From the NCBI GenBank assembly GCA_013407085.1, contig JACCGJ010005545.1, positions 121,353-185,352 on the forward strand: DNA of 64,000 nucleotides, read 5' to 3'. Position 1 is the first letter of the stretch. Each line of letters opens with the position of its first letter. This DNA is from Atriophallophorus winterbourni (taxonomy: Eukaryota; Platyhelminthes; Trematoda; Plagiorchiida; Microphallidae). Below, one piece after another: positions 46,291-57,369 of the stretch. The position numbers and the translations under genes were made by a program. The notes below the pieces were generated by a model. That model saw nothing but the letters and a program-made list of their open reading frames with translations. It was not told the DNA's origin and searched no databases.

Positions 46291-46790
46291 CTGATATCGA
46301 GCGCCTTCTGAGCCTTGTTACATTCTGAGTATCGTTAACTCTATATTGATTTGTTGATTTGTTTTCAACGCAAACATCCACATTTCATTGATTTTCTATT
46401 CTTCAACTCTGTTAACATCATTCTTTTGTCAAATAGCATCTGTACATATTAAACACACGATAATAAAAAGTACCTCGTTTTTCCAATAGCGGTCTTCGTT
46501 CTTCTGTGATTGCTTTAGAGTCAATCTTACATATGGATATCAGAGGAACACACGCAGACCGACAGTCTGATTCTCACTATCAACTACAAAGTTCATGCAC
46601 AGATCTTTGTGACAAACCCGCGGTTGATAAAACCGATGAAGAGAAAACACAATTCACCAACATGAGAGGAAATGATTTCTACGGACCTGTATATTCAATA
46701 TACACAGTGTTGGGCGCACGATCGCATGCAACCATACAAGGTAGAGATGAACAAAATTCTTTACGTCACACTCCAGTAAAGCAAGAAATG
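46291..46790. other. Unassigned sequence
   Basis: Contains a 99-codon open frame at 46506-46805 (plus) without recognisable domain or splice context. Not called as a gene. Confidence 0.3.
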
Positions 46791-46850
46791 ATCTTGCGCT
46801 TGTAGTGTACATTTATGTCCATTGTCGACTAAAAGATGCGAACAACAACA
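46790..46850 (+). mobile_element. RTE-2 3' terminal relic
   Basis: CTTGCGCTTGTAGTGTACAT followed by GTCGACTAAAAGATGCGAAC and AACAACAA resembles the RTE-2 end at 23535-23605 (GTGATGTACATCC, GTCGACATCGACCGAAGG, CCAACAAC). Confidence 0.4.
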
Positions 46851-49369
46851 ATGATTCAGCCCGGCGAAAATGAGACTTAAACTCGAAATGTAGGACACTT
46901 CTTCGTATTCTTGATAGACGACTGAGATTCAAGCACTCAAAAGCTGCATCTCGTCCTATCAGCAACATAGTCCAAGAGAAACTCTGTTAAAGAAATACTG
47001 TAAAGTGTTGTACAGCTTCCCAGTGATTACAAACAGTACATAATCCAGTAGTTGTTTGAACTGGTTTTCAGATCTTGCTGCAATAACCTCTTCTGAAAGC
47101 GCATTCCACAAGATAACGGTTCTTGTTGAGAGCGTTAATCCTTGTGTTAGGCGTAGTGTTCGGAGCTTTAGAGCATTGCCGCGTATTCTTGAGCCCGACA
47201 CGAAAGGGAAAATCTCGCGCTGCTTGTCACGATTGGCTAGCACTGAAATGCGACCAGTAAGCAGCGAATCGTAGTGCACACGCAGAATACTGAGCGACAT
47301 GAAGTTGAGGCGTTGAACTCTCTTCGCATAACGAATTGATTTTAATCCTTGTATTCTTTTCGTCGCCCGTCGTTGCACTTTTTCCAGCTGGTCACTTTTT
47401 CCTTTAGTTTGTGGTTAGTTTGCTGACAAACCATATTCCAAAACTGGTCTCACGTATGTGGAATGAAGAATGCGAAACATTGTGGAGTAATCACCGAGAA
47501 CGACCGAATAATAGTCCATTATGCGCGGTTTGTGGCAGCGGCTTTTCTGTTCGTTTCCTTCTCGAATTTAAGCGATCGTTTCACAATTATACATAGGTAA
47601 GGTTTAATATCAAACAAATCCAATTGATGATCCCGAGGAATTACGCACCTCTAGGCGTTTTTGGCACCAAACGCATTACTGCGCATTTACAAGAAACTGC
47701 CATTTTACCGTCCAATCAAGCAATTGGTTATATTTTCGGAACACTGTACTCTCAACAGAAAAGCTTACTCTAACCTAAACTTTCAGATCACCGGCAAAAA
47801 GTAGACAATTCAGATTTAATGAATCAAAAAGGTCGTTGACATACACCTAGAACCGTAACGCCTAAGAACAGACCCCTGCTTAACCCCGGAAGTTGGACCT
47901 GTAGTCAGCGACTTAACTCCGTTATCTTCGACCTGTGTATAACGGTCAGTATCAAAGTCTTCCATCCAATTTAGAACAGATCGTTTTACACCAAAAGCAG
48001 AAGCATGAGTAATAGACGTTTGAATGGGACACGGTCAAAACTGTACCGAAATAAATCAAGGCAGTGACTACCGATTTGTCCAAGTCTAGTTCAGCACACC
48101 AGTGTTCGCGGGCAATTATGAGCGGATGTAAGCTGACTGGTTGTAGAGAGAAAATCTTCTATCTGTTCATTCAGCATTCGTTCCAGAATCTTCCTAACTA
48201 TCAAAGTGGGGGTAACCGGTCGGTAGTTAGCCGGATCACTGGGTTCATCGCCCTTATTTATTTATTCATTTGAACATTGATTTGACAATGCCGTAATTCC
48301 AATCTTGAGGTAACCTACCACACCGCAGGGATAAAGTAAAGTTAAGCGCCAGTGGTTTGTGTATGTTGCTCGCCATTACATTTAAAAGCATTGTGTTCAT
48401 TTCATCCGGGCTAGGTGCTGAATGTGCTTCGAGTCGTTTAAATGAATACTGCACCAGCTCTGGCGAGATCGAGATATCCGGTTTTTCAGCGATGCTCCCA
48501 TGGAGCAGTAGAATTGAAAACGTCTCCCCTGTGTAAACCGAAGTGTAATTATCGGTAAGGAGAATTGCTCTATGTTCATCTTCATGTTCAGTCGAACCTC
48601 TCATAGAGCTCGAGCAAGGTACCCGCTTAGAAGCTTCGGTTCTACGTCAAATGTACGCAAACAAGCGTTTCGGCGCCGAATTTACTTCGTCCAACAAACT
48701 AGTTTCATAATTCTCCCTTTTTACTCGTTTTATGTAGGTGCACTTGTTGCGGATAACTTTGTTGGCTTCATATTCATCGGTGCATTCACTGAAAGAGACC
48801 TTCGCCATAACCGCTTCCTTTTCTTCGTGTATTTGAGAAATAAGCCCATGGCGGCCACTTATCGGGTGATCTTACATTCACAAATTTGACATGATTATCA
48901 AGCGACCTGACAAAAGTCCAACCAACTGGTATCAAAATTCATAAATAGAGGGACTGACCACTCAATCGAGTCTATCGACAAGATTACACTCTTTGTGTCT
49001 GATTTCCAGTAGTTTATCGAGGCATTCGTACTTACTCTCGATTGAAGATCTCTTTCCCAAACGAAGCATATATTGCAGTCACCGCTACAACCAATAGGGG
49101 TCTCGATCGATAGATTTGTAAAATCGAAAAATCTTCGTGTGACCACCAATTCCAATATCGAATTGAACTTGTCCGAGAAATATCCTCATGGGATCGCTTA
49201 CATTTTGCACAAAATTCAGTTCCGAAATCGTATCTAGGAATTCTTTTTGGAACGGTTCATCACTCGAAACTAAATACGCCCAGTTTAAATCGGGAGCATT
49301 TAGATATCCGTTTGATTAACGAACATAAGACAGGAGCTTGAGTGCCAAGTGAGCGGTAAATGACACTAA

Positions 49370-49640
49370 GTGATGCAGCCCCATAGCTAAACTTCACCTT
49401 ACACGGATGTGCAATCGTGTAGTAGTTTTTGCTCTGCGGCTAACACCGTATTGAATTGATTGGCCACAGGTAGTGAGCGTGCATGCTGAAACAGGCTGGA
49501 TCCTCACTAACATTTCCCTTTCTATTTTCTTTCTCATATTTTTCTAGGCCTGGGAAACCTGACAGTATCTTAGCCCATGTGCAGTCTCGGACTTTGCGGC
49601 ACTTTGCCTGGATCAGGCTTGTGCTTTCTTCCCCATCATC
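49370..49640 (+). repeat. SINE-like repeat inserted in CR1-A endonuclease
   Basis: Near full-length copy: GGATGTGCAATCGTGTAGTA, GCTAACACCGTATTGAATTG, TCTAGGCCTGGGAAACCTGA, CAGTCTCGGACTTTGCGGCA, GGATCAGGCTTGTGCTTTC. It separates the two endonuclease remnants of CR1-A. Confidence 0.8.
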
Positions 49641-50774
49641 TCATCACCTTACACCAGATGCTTCCGGCATTTACAGCATCATGTTGAAACCTTCCAATAC
49701 TTTAAAAACCAGGCGTTCTTTGAAATAAATAGCAGCGACATCGGTATATCTGGAAGCTACTCTTTGACTTCTGAAAAGCGTATAGTGTGGTAGCGCGCAT
49801 TCCATATCAGCTAGATCAATTGTTAACCACGTCATCATAACAGCAATTATATCCTGCATTCGCCGACAGATAATTTCATTAACCTCGTAAAGTTTATTGC
49901 GTAGACATCTCGCATTGCAAAGCAAGACTTGAATTCTTTTTACAGAAGTATTGAATGGGGTTGGATTGACAGCGGCTCCCAACGAATGTGTGGCCTCCTC
50001 TTCGTTACCCGAATATCCTCAATATGTAGACCTACATCGCCAGCTTCTCTACGTGCTCGCAATATTTGGGTGACTGTTTTCTTTTTAATTCTATTCTCAG
50101 GAGACAGGTCACGTAGTATCTTAAACGGCTCTCCATTTCGACGATGAACGCGTCTTAGTACCATCTGGACTTGCTATTCCTAAGCTGAAATAATTTTCAG
50201 TGTCCGCGGTTTATCCTCTTAATTTTTCTGGTCAAGTCGTGATGCAGAAATAATGATAAATCCTTCCTTCCCTTGATTAAATGGCTCTGAAAAATGGATT
50301 GTAAGTAACTGCGCTTTTTCTATAAACGTATCTCAGCCGTATCCACAGTTTGCTTGCGAGCTTTCACCATAGCCAGTCATCGCTTCCCAGAATCCAAATG
50401 TGACATCATGGAGACAGGAAATCCAACAACATTTTCATTAGTAGGCACTTGTTTCACAACATTAGGTTAAGCCTCCATTTTACTCAATCAAAGGGAAAAG
50501 ACGTCACGTCTACAAAAGGTTTTTCTTACTTTTGAGCAATCGGTGTTGAGGGAAAGCAAACGACGAGTTCATGCATGTTCGATGTATCATCGGTACTAAT
50601 AAAAATTTGTAAACAGGTTTTAGTCGAGGAAGCGAATGGCACTCAAGCCTGCTCCACAAATATATGGTGTTAGTCCTCAGCTGAGGTTGAGTCAATATCT
50701 ATGTCTCCTGCGCCGGGCACTTTAGCGGTTTTATTAGATGCAGATACGACCATCAGAGGTTCCACACGGAGGAA

Positions 50775-50905
50775 AAGGATTGACCCTTTGGCAGTGGTGG
50801 GCGCTTCTCCGCAGCTTTCCACCGAAAGAAATTCTGGACGCTCGATTGGCTTGTCAGCCACATACTGTCCTGTGCAAACTGAACTGAACTGAACTGATCT
50901 GAATT
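50775..50905 (+). mobile_element. CR1 3' end fragment with (ACTGA)n tail inserted in CR1-A ORF1
   Basis: GCAGTGGTGGGCGCTTCTCC, GAAATTCTGGACGCTCGATT, CCACATACTGTCCTGTGCAA, then ACTGAACTGAACTGAACTGA. Same terminal segment as at 36045-36160 and, inverted, at 52405-52500. It lies between the PHD and RRM-like parts of the antisense ORF1. Confidence 0.75.
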
Positions 50906-51449
50906 TATTCTGACCACTTCCGTGCGTAACATTTGATGTTTTAAGAAATATCTTACATACATTCCAAATAATATCGTACGATGTCTTCTGAAGCCACCGA
51001 TATGTCTCTGGCTTCATTCCTTCGCACCGAATATGGATCCATATAAAACATATTTCACGTTGTACAGCTTTTGCTTTTTCGGTAACCTGTTTAGAGCGTA
51101 CATGAAAGAGTAGCAAGAGTGAGCAGCGGGGCACATATTCCGTTGAATTTTCCTTGCACTAGGTACTGTAAAATCTACTCTTGAAGATTTTCTACTCATA
51201 ACTATGTTGAAATCCTTTGATAATCAAATAAATACAAAATCAAAAGGATTCGTAAGGAGCAGAATTCCACGTTGACCTTCAAATTTAAATCTTTTGATAG
51301 ACATCGGGTGTCGCATTACAGCTTGTTTGCACGTGATCAAATGCACTCATGAGAACTATCTGACTAATGGGCTGCCTAACCACTGTATTGTTTTTTCTAT
51401 ATCTCATGCGTCGGGACTCATCTTATATTAGAACTGTATAAAAATAATT

Positions 51450-51960
51450 TTAAGTGTCTGAATCTTAAGCAACACTTCTTCAGTGAAAGAGTGGTAAGCT
51501 CTGGGATAAGCTGCCTGAGAAATTAATCGCTTGCATTTTGGTAAGTGCGTTCAAAATGGATTTGGATGCCGCGTAGCATGAGCTTTTTTCTGGCTTCTTT
51601 CCATGAATATTCAGGTCGCCGGTTGATAGGATTAGCATTAAAATGTTTTTTATTTTTATTTATACTGTTTTTACCACGATTTAAAACTGCTCAAAAATAG
51701 ATTTATATGATGCCTCGTTTAAAATGTCATGTTTTAAATGTACGTGCAAATTTTTCCCTAGCTAACCTCACCCGCTTGGTGAAGAAAATCTTTTTCCGTC
51801 TATCCCAGTCGCAGCTACAATTACCTGGAACCGAAGGACGGTCAGAAAAACACATGACGTATCATCTCACACGAAGAGGATGCCAAAAAACAAAGAACCA
51901 ACTTTGGTAGGGTTGCGCGCTCCTTTGAAGCTTTCCACCGACAGAAATTCTGGACGCTCG
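51450..51960 (+). mobile_element. CR1-C 3' end, 5' truncated
   Basis: RT C-terminal tail (CTTAAGCAACACTTCTTCAG) then 3' UTR with CTAACCTCACCCGCTTGGTG, GTCGCAGCTACAATTACC and ATTCTGGACGCTCG, matching 35490-35980. A SINE-like repeat follows directly. Confidence 0.75.
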
Positions 51961-52070
51961 TATCTGTCTAGGCCTGGTCAACCTGACAGTATCTTAGCCC
52001 ACGTGCAGTCTCGGACTGTGCGGCACTTTGCCTGGATCAGGCGTGTGCTTCCATATCATATATCATTCTC
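51961..52070 (+). repeat. SINE-like repeat, 3' half
   Basis: TATCTGTCTAGGCCTGGTCA, ATCTTAGCCCACGTGCAGTC, TGCCTGGATCAGGCGTGTGC, abutting the CR1-C 3' end at GGACGCTCG. Confidence 0.8.
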
Positions 52071-52400
52071 TGCGAAAACTAGAGTGCCTCTACTGGCTCT
52101 GGTCAGCTTATCGTTGTGGCCTTTTTAGATTTGTAGCATTTATACCATTTCATTTCCACATTCCCCAGGGCTTTAGCTTTGAATTTTACAATAAGGATGT
52201 AGTTTTTATTTTCTGCTCAGTTTTATAATTATGGTATCCGTAAAAGTGGATCTGTCTACAGTCAGCTTCATTACGACTATCTATCAACTTAACATTTTTC
52301 AATCCACTTGAGATCTGTGTGAATATCAAAGCGACTGGTATTGCAATTTTTATTAGGGTCCATCGAGCAAGACATTCAGAGATCCAATTCATCTGACCAG
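52071..52400. other. Unassigned sequence
   Basis: No gene or repeat recognised between the SINE-like repeat and the CR1-F tail. Confidence 0.35.
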
Positions 52401-52402
52401 CG

Positions 52403-52990
52403 GCAGTTCAGTTCAGTTCAGTTTTCACAGGACGAATTGTGGCTGAGACGCCAATCGAACGTCCAGGTTTCTTTCGGTGGTGTGCCACAGAAGAGCGTCC
52501 ATCACTTTAAACAATATCTTCACGAATTTCTTCTGGTATGAGAATAATCTGAAATGCAACAGAAAAACTCCACTCATCACTAGACGAGGAGAAACATTAG
52601 TGCGTTCAAAAGACAACATAGAGATCAACCATTCAATCACGATTAAACATTAGGAAATAAAAGAGCCACGCAGATTCGAGTCCCTTCTTGAAACCCTCTA
52701 TCGAAGTATAACATACAACCTCTTTGGGAAGACGACTCCAGTAATTTACTACCCTCTCGCTAAAAAAGTATTTACAAACATTAGACCTGACATGCCGCTT
52801 GGCCAGTTTTAATAGGCAGCTGACTTTTTACATTTCACTTCGAAATCTGAGCCTATCGTTCGATACAACGCCACTAAGCGAAGCGACTAGGACCGGTATT
52901 GACAGAAATAAGAGCATTGCGGCAGTTTGTTTCGATTTATTTTTACCGTTTATGTCGGTGAAACGCAGTGCTCTCTTACTAAACACCTGT
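52403..52990 (-). mobile_element. CR1-F 3' end (RT tail + 3' UTR)
   Basis: On the minus strand (52990-52640) RHVRSNVCKYFFSERV, VNYWSRLPKEVV and FKKGLESAWLFYF, the C-terminal RT tail. The 3' UTR follows and ends CACACCACCGAAAGAAACC and AACTGAACTGAACTGAACTG at 52405-52425, the same terminus as CR1-C. Confidence 0.75.
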
Positions 52991-53730
52991 AGTAATACTA
53001 AGGGCCAAGTGTACAACGCAGTGGTGCGTGCTACACCACTTTATGGCTGCGAAACCTGGTCTATTCGAGCGGATGATGTCTGTCAGCTTTCTTTTTTTGA
53101 CATCCGTTGCTTGCGCAGGATTGCTCGCATTCGGTGGCAGCATCGCGTTACAAATATAGATGTCTGCAAGCGGGCGTTAGGACACAGAGTTAAATGACTA
53201 AGAGAAATGATGATGTTTGCTGATTGGGACATCTTTTAAGAATGCCTCCTCGCCGTTTACCATACCGCGCCTTATTCACAGAGCCTGGCAGAAGCTGGGA
53301 GAAACGATCGGTGGCCACTCCAAGATGTGGCGCGTTGGGATGAAGAAACTCACCGTAGCGCTAGGCTCAGTTGGGCCTATTCGTTTGCCTGAGTGGGGTC
53401 CAAAAGCTCCACCTAATAATTGGCTGGAAACCTTACGAGATATGGCTGCAATCTGAAGTCAGTGGCGGCAGTGTATTTTATTGTCATAATTTTTTTAACC
53501 CGGTATTTTACATAAAAACAAAAACAAAACAAAATATCACACGATCGCATGTAATGAAACTACAAAAAAACAAGCTGCTTTTTGCGCATTTGCTTTTGCG
53601 TATTCCCCCTGTCTGCTTTCCCTTTTTCACGCGCTTGCTTACTTGCTATTCCTGCTTCATGGTGCTTGACACTTTGTCTGGCTCCAGACTTGTGCTTCTT
53701 CATTACTCCTATTCCCCAGATTTTCATGTT
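52975..53730 (+). mobile_element. RTE-1b 3' end (RT tail + 3' UTR), 5' truncated
   Basis: KGQVYNAVVRATPLYGCETW and DIRCLRRIARIRWQHRV (to 53197), then shifted frames with SLAEAG-like text, and the 3' UTR from 53415 (TTGGCTGGAAACCTTACGAG) to CTCCAGACTTGTGCTTCTTC. The 5' end is truncated at the CR1-F boundary. Confidence 0.8.
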
Positions 53731-54117
53731 TTTTCATTTTCGAGATATGCTTTCGTCAGCATTTCCATATTCAGTTTGTTTCATAGATTTACGGTGATTC
53801 ATAGTTTGAAGTTCCGAAGAATGGAATATCTTCAATAAACCTTCGATATATAGCGATTAGTGTAATTGACCGGTATTTCTGATAAGCTGAGTGGACTATT
53901 GCAGGCCACACATCGTCAAACATATCGTATATTTAATGATTTGCTTCGGTTTCGCGGTTAGCTATCCGGTAAAAGTGCAGACATTCATCACATTTAGTGA
54001 CTCACAATCAGTTGATGTTATTTTTTATTTTGATTGTGAGTTTTTGATAAAGTTAAACGGAACCGGGTCTCTGTCTAATCGATTGATACCACTTGATAGT
54101 ATATTATTAAGACGAAA
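53731..54117. other. Unassigned sequence
   Basis: No supported feature. Short open frames only. Confidence 0.35.
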
Positions 54118-54385
54118 GCCTGGATCCAAGCGAAGTGCCACTCAGTTATCGAATGCACGCGGGCTAAGATACATAAGATATCTATATATAATATATATAT
54201 ATAGAATATATATATATATATATATAGATATATATATATATATATATATCTCTATATATATATATATACGGGAAAGTGGAAGTGAGTCTTCCGCATGTTT
54301 TCGCATGCAGCTCAATACCTATGGTAGTTTAATATAGCTCAGTTTCGTCTGCGCAGATTTACTGCACAGTTACACATCGTTGCTC
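54118..54385 (-). repeat. SINE-like repeat interrupted by a (TA)n expansion
   Basis: Minus copy: left part GGATCCAAGCGAAGTGCCAC and ATGCACGCGGGCTAAGATAC (54120-54172), right part AGTGGAAGTGAGTCTTCCGC to ACAGTTACACATCG (54270-54380). The central GCCCAGGCCTAGACAGATATG-type segment is replaced by ~95 bp of TA repeats. Confidence 0.7.
54175..54270. repeat. (TA)n microsatellite
   Basis: Nearly pure alternating TA with a few C/G interruptions, inside the SINE-like repeat. Confidence 0.9.
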
Positions 54386-54411
54386 GACCGCTTAATTGTT
54401 AAGTTCATTCA

Positions 54412-54765
54412 TTCATTCATTCAGTCCTCTCCGTGCCGAGTGGCACATGAGGCGAAGACAACTTCACGCCAGTGGTTTCGGTCTGTCGCTGCTTCCGTTG
54501 CCGTCTGCACCGTAAATCCTTGTACATGTAGTTCGCGTTCCAACGTTCTGCGCCAAGTTTCCTTGGTCCGTCCCCTTTTTCGTTTACCTTGCGGATGCCA
54601 GGGCATGGCTACCGTATGCGAACTGGGATCCATCCTGCAGACATGACCGAACCACGGATCTGTTGTCATCGTTTCCGTAGCAATGTAGGTTTTACGGGAT
54701 AGGGTTGTTAGCCCTAAGCCCAACCCTCCTCCTTTCTCAGACGGGCTTGGGACCGTCCTTGGCGG
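54412..54765 (-). mobile_element. RTE-3 3' end with (GAAT)n tail
   Basis: A third RTE family. The minus frame (54723-54421) reads GLGLTTLSRKTYIATE, HVCRMDPSSHTVAMPWHPQG, KRKRGRTKETWRRTLERE and RNHWREVV, the conserved C-terminal region of RTE RTs. The frame runs into the tail, (GAAT)n on the minus strand (ATTCATTCATTCATTCA at 54408-54423). Only the last ~350 bp are present. Confidence 0.82.
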
Positions 54766-54835
54766 AGTTAATTGTTAAGTTCTCTCTGCATAAACATTTT
54801 GACCATGTATTTACATCACGAAATGCATGCGTTTT

Positions 54836-54965
54836 TTGTTAATGGTCGATTGGTTTAACCCTATCTACATGTGTTCGGGCATTTGTGTTTGAGCAGGTTA
54901 GTTGTGCCAACCGTATCCAACAGTGGCTTTTCAAGCTCACCTTATTTGCATGCCCCTCTAATGAG
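54836..54965 (-). mobile_element. Relic of the hammerhead-bearing element
   Basis: Inverted match to the direct unit of the 8661-9090 element: ATGCATGCG, TGGTTTAACCC, ACATGTGTTCGGGCA, GAGCAGGTTAG, CAACAGTGGC. No hammerhead core is recognisable here. It shows that the element is dispersed. Confidence 0.65.
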
Positions 54966-55115
54966 TGATTTTGACCGTTCTACCAGTTTTTGTTGATCAT
55001 TGAGCTGGAAGTGCTGTTTCAAGATTTCAACAAGCGTGCGGGAAAAGCAGTATCCATAACTTGTTGATATAATGCGATTACTATTATTATTAATTTTTCC
55101 GAAATTTATACAAGA

Positions 55116-55174
55116 TGACAACGAGTCAGTATCACAGAGAGTCTTCAGAACTGTTCAGATTCTCACTCTTCAAG
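55116..55174 (+). CDS. Candidate exon of an unrecognised gene
   Basis: About 60 nt between acceptor TTTATACAAG and donor GTAGGT, open in more than one frame, so it cannot be assigned. Called only because two further well-bounded candidate exons follow on the same strand (56330-56450, 58917-59019). Confidence 0.25.
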
Positions 55175-55329
55175 GTAGGTACCTCAATTCCTATTGCCTG
55201 GTGCTGAATTCGATCGGTCTCTGATTGTACAAATGAAAAATAAAGTTGATTGATGCGTTTAAGAAATCTTTTAAAGTGAATGACGTCACTGTGTCTTGTC
55301 TAAGTTTTGCATTTTGTTGAAATTGACTG

Positions 55330-55560
55330 GCTGTCCATTATCTTTTCAATTGATTGGTCATGCCACATGCGTTAACTCTCTCATCTTTCGGTGATGAGAC
55401 ATCTCTCATCTTCCATTCACAGGTACATAAGCCTGTGCTTCTTACTAAACAATCCTGTTAGTGGCGGGTAGTATCAAGCACACCTCCGAAAGAATCTTGG
55501 CACTCGTTTCGACTTGGTCGACTATCGCCCTGTGTTACTGATATTCATACTTTATTACTG
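55330..55560 (+). mobile_element. CR1-B 3' UTR fragment
   Basis: Matches the minus strand of 24095-24335: CTCTCATCTTTCGGTGATGA, GCACACCTCCGAAAGAATCT, CTCGTTTCGACTTGGTCGAC, ATCGCCCTGTGTTACTGATA. Contains the CACC/GGTG-type hairpin (decayed). Confidence 0.75.
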
Positions 55561-55624
55561 AACAGCTCTAATTGCTCGATATGTGGTAGGGATTTTTTAG
55601 TATTCAAGAATAGTTTATGCTACT

Positions 55625-55875
55625 CTCCACGTATGTGTGGATGTGCAATCGTGCAGTACTTATATGCTGTGCGGCCAACACCGTGCTAAATTGATTGACC
55701 ACCGGTAGTGAGCTGTGTGCTTAAACACGCTGGAGTCTCAGTACCATTTGTATTTTCTTTCTCATATCTGTCTAGGCCTGGGCAACTTGACAGTATCCGA
55801 GCCCATACGCACCCTCTGATTATGCGGCAGTTTGAATGAATCAGGCTTGTGATTTCATACATACATTCATACATA
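55625..55875 (+). repeat. SINE-like repeat, full length
   Basis: GGATGTGCAATCGTGCAGTA, GTGCTAAATTGATTGACCAC, GTCTAGGCCTGGGCAACTTG, CAGGCTTGTGATTTCATACA with (CATA)n. A second, 5'-only copy starts immediately after (GGATGTGAAGCTGTGCAGTA, 55879-55915). Confidence 0.85.
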
Positions 55876-56094
55876 TGTCTGGATGTGAAGCTGTGCAGTA
55901 CTTATGTGCTGAACAAATCGAAGATGATTATTTCAATACTAATCTTACGTATTTCATTTAAATTTTTATCAGCTCGATTTCAGCACTTTTTCAAAACCAT
56001 GGATTAATTTCCTTTTTTAGTTTTTCATATTCTCTTGCTCTCTGACATTTATTTTTATAACTTTTAGATGTTTGTATACTTATCTTTTACGGAT

Positions 56095-56315
56095 ATTCAA
56101 TTATGCAGTTCTTCTGTGCAACGCAGCTAGCTTCCTGCTAAATAAGTTTGCCAGCAGTAGCGAACGCCATGCGGAAACACGTTGCAGTCTCACTCATTCC
56201 TATTTTCTCATATCTCTCTATGCTTATGCAACCTGACAGAATTTTAGCCCACATGCACTTTATGACTGTGCGATACTTTACCTGTACTCGGGATTGTGAT
56301 GCCATACATACATGT
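56095..56315 (+). repeat. SINE-like repeat, diverged
   Basis: CAATTATGCAGTTCTTCTGT, AACACGTTGCAGTCTCACTC, CAACCTGACAGAATTTTAGC, CATGCACTTTATGACTGTGC and CATACATACATG. Its tail ends only a few bases before the candidate splice acceptor at 56329. Confidence 0.7.
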
Positions 56316-56329
56316 ACCTTATTTTACAG

Positions 56330-56450
56330 ATTTGCATTTTCTATGGACAATGATTTGCCGAGTCTGGACTTGCAGAAAGATGAACTTTTCGTTCTATTAT
56401 CCATGTTTCCTGATCTCATTGTTTCTGCGTCCGGAGTATCTGATCGACTG
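56330..56450 (+). CDS. Candidate exon of an unrecognised gene
   Basis: Acceptor CCTTATTTTACAG and donor GTAATT bound 121 nt. One frame is open throughout and protein-like: FAFSMDNDLPSLDLQKDEL followed by LLSMFPDLIVSASGVSDRL. I do not recognise the family. The frame continues past the donor to a stop at 56510, so a retained-intron reading is possible. No promoter or start was identified. Confidence 0.4.
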
Positions 56451-56744
56451 GTAATTCACCTTTGCTTCCAACCACCGTTTAGTCGTCGATTAACAGTTTG
56501 CGCACCCTAAGCGATGCCGTTTTTCCTTTGAAATTGAAAATTCTTTTGCGGCCAAGGGACTCCCACCGATTGGTGAAAAAACGCGCTGCAAAGGAGCGTT
56601 CGTTACTTTTGTTGGTAGAATGTGATGTATCTTATCCCTCTTCGTAAGAAACGTTCCAGTTTACTTATCTTATATCGTCATGTTTTCCATGATTATACTG
56701 ATGATTCATGCCTACTTACGCCCTTTTTTCACCTACCGATCGTG

Positions 56745-56985
56745 CTCGGATGTGCAATCGTACATTACTTCTGTGCTGTGCGGCTAACACCGTGCTAAAT
56801 TGATTGGCCACGAGTAGTGAGCTGCATGCTGAAACACGCTGGTGTCTCACTACCATCTTTGTTGTCTATTTCTCATATCTGTCTAGGCCTGGGCAACCTG
56901 ACATTAATATCGCCCACGTGCAGTCTCTGACTGTGCGGCACTTTGCCTGGATCAGGCTTGGGCTTTCATACATGCATACCGATCA
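56745..56985 (+). repeat. SINE-like repeat, full length
   Basis: GGATGTGCAATCGTACATTA, GCTAACACCGTGCTAAATTG, GTCTAGGCCTGGGCAACCTG, GCCTGGATCAGGCTTGGGCT, then CATACATGCATAC. Confidence 0.85.
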
Positions 56986-56989
56986 TGCC

Positions 56990-57240
56990 ACGCATAGATG
57001 TCTTATCATGCAGCACATATGTGCTGTGTGGCTAACACCGTGCTAAATTGATTTGTCACTGGTAGTGAGCTGCATGCAAATACAAGCTGGAGTCTCACTG
57101 CCATTGCTATTTTCCTTTCCCATATCTGTCTAGTCCTGGACACCATGGCAGTTTCTTTGCCCACGTGCAGCATTTTACTGCGCGGCCCTTTGCATGGATC
57201 AGGCTTGTGATTTCATGCATACATACACCGATCGTCTGTA
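56990..57240 (+). repeat. SINE-like repeat, tandem to the previous copy
   Basis: Starts directly after the preceding tail: GTGCTGTGTGGCTAACACCG, GGTAGTGAGCTGCATGCAAA, CTGTCTAGTCCTGGACACCA, GCATGGATCAGGCTTGTGAT, ending CATGCATACATACA. Confidence 0.8.
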
Positions 57241-57369
57241 CTAGAATATAACCTTAAATACTTTAAATAGTCTGACAATGTGTCTCTGTGTGGAATAATT
57301 TTTGCCACACTTGCACCACATTATCAATGGTCAGTAATCAGATTCTACTAAAGACATCTGATTCACGTT

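Larger units (their letters stand above)
46905..51310 (-). mobile_element. CR1-A LINE, near full length, heavily decayed
   Basis: Antisense, about 4.4 kb with (GAA)-like 3' end (TTCTTCGTATTCTTGATAGACG). RT C-terminus 47378-46959 (RRATKRIQGLKS, DSLLTGRISVLA, LWNALSEEV); RT body 47400-48280, many shifts; RT start 48604-48266 (HSAPSPDEMNTMLLN). Endonuclease remnants 48600-49370 and 49982-49671 (VLLCNARCLRNKLYEVNE, IIAVMMTWL). ORF1 49940-51240: LRDLSPENRIKKKTV (RRM-like) and a PHD finger remnant SKQVTEKAKAVQREICF, WIHIRCEGMKPETYRW (51130-50935). The 5' end shares CCACGTTGACCTT with CR1-A'. It carries two younger insertions. Confidence 0.75.

Noticed and set aside
46506..46805. 99-codon open frame on the plus strand
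   Set aside because: No recognisable domain, no splice context and surrounded by LINE 3' ends; open frame length alone is not enough.
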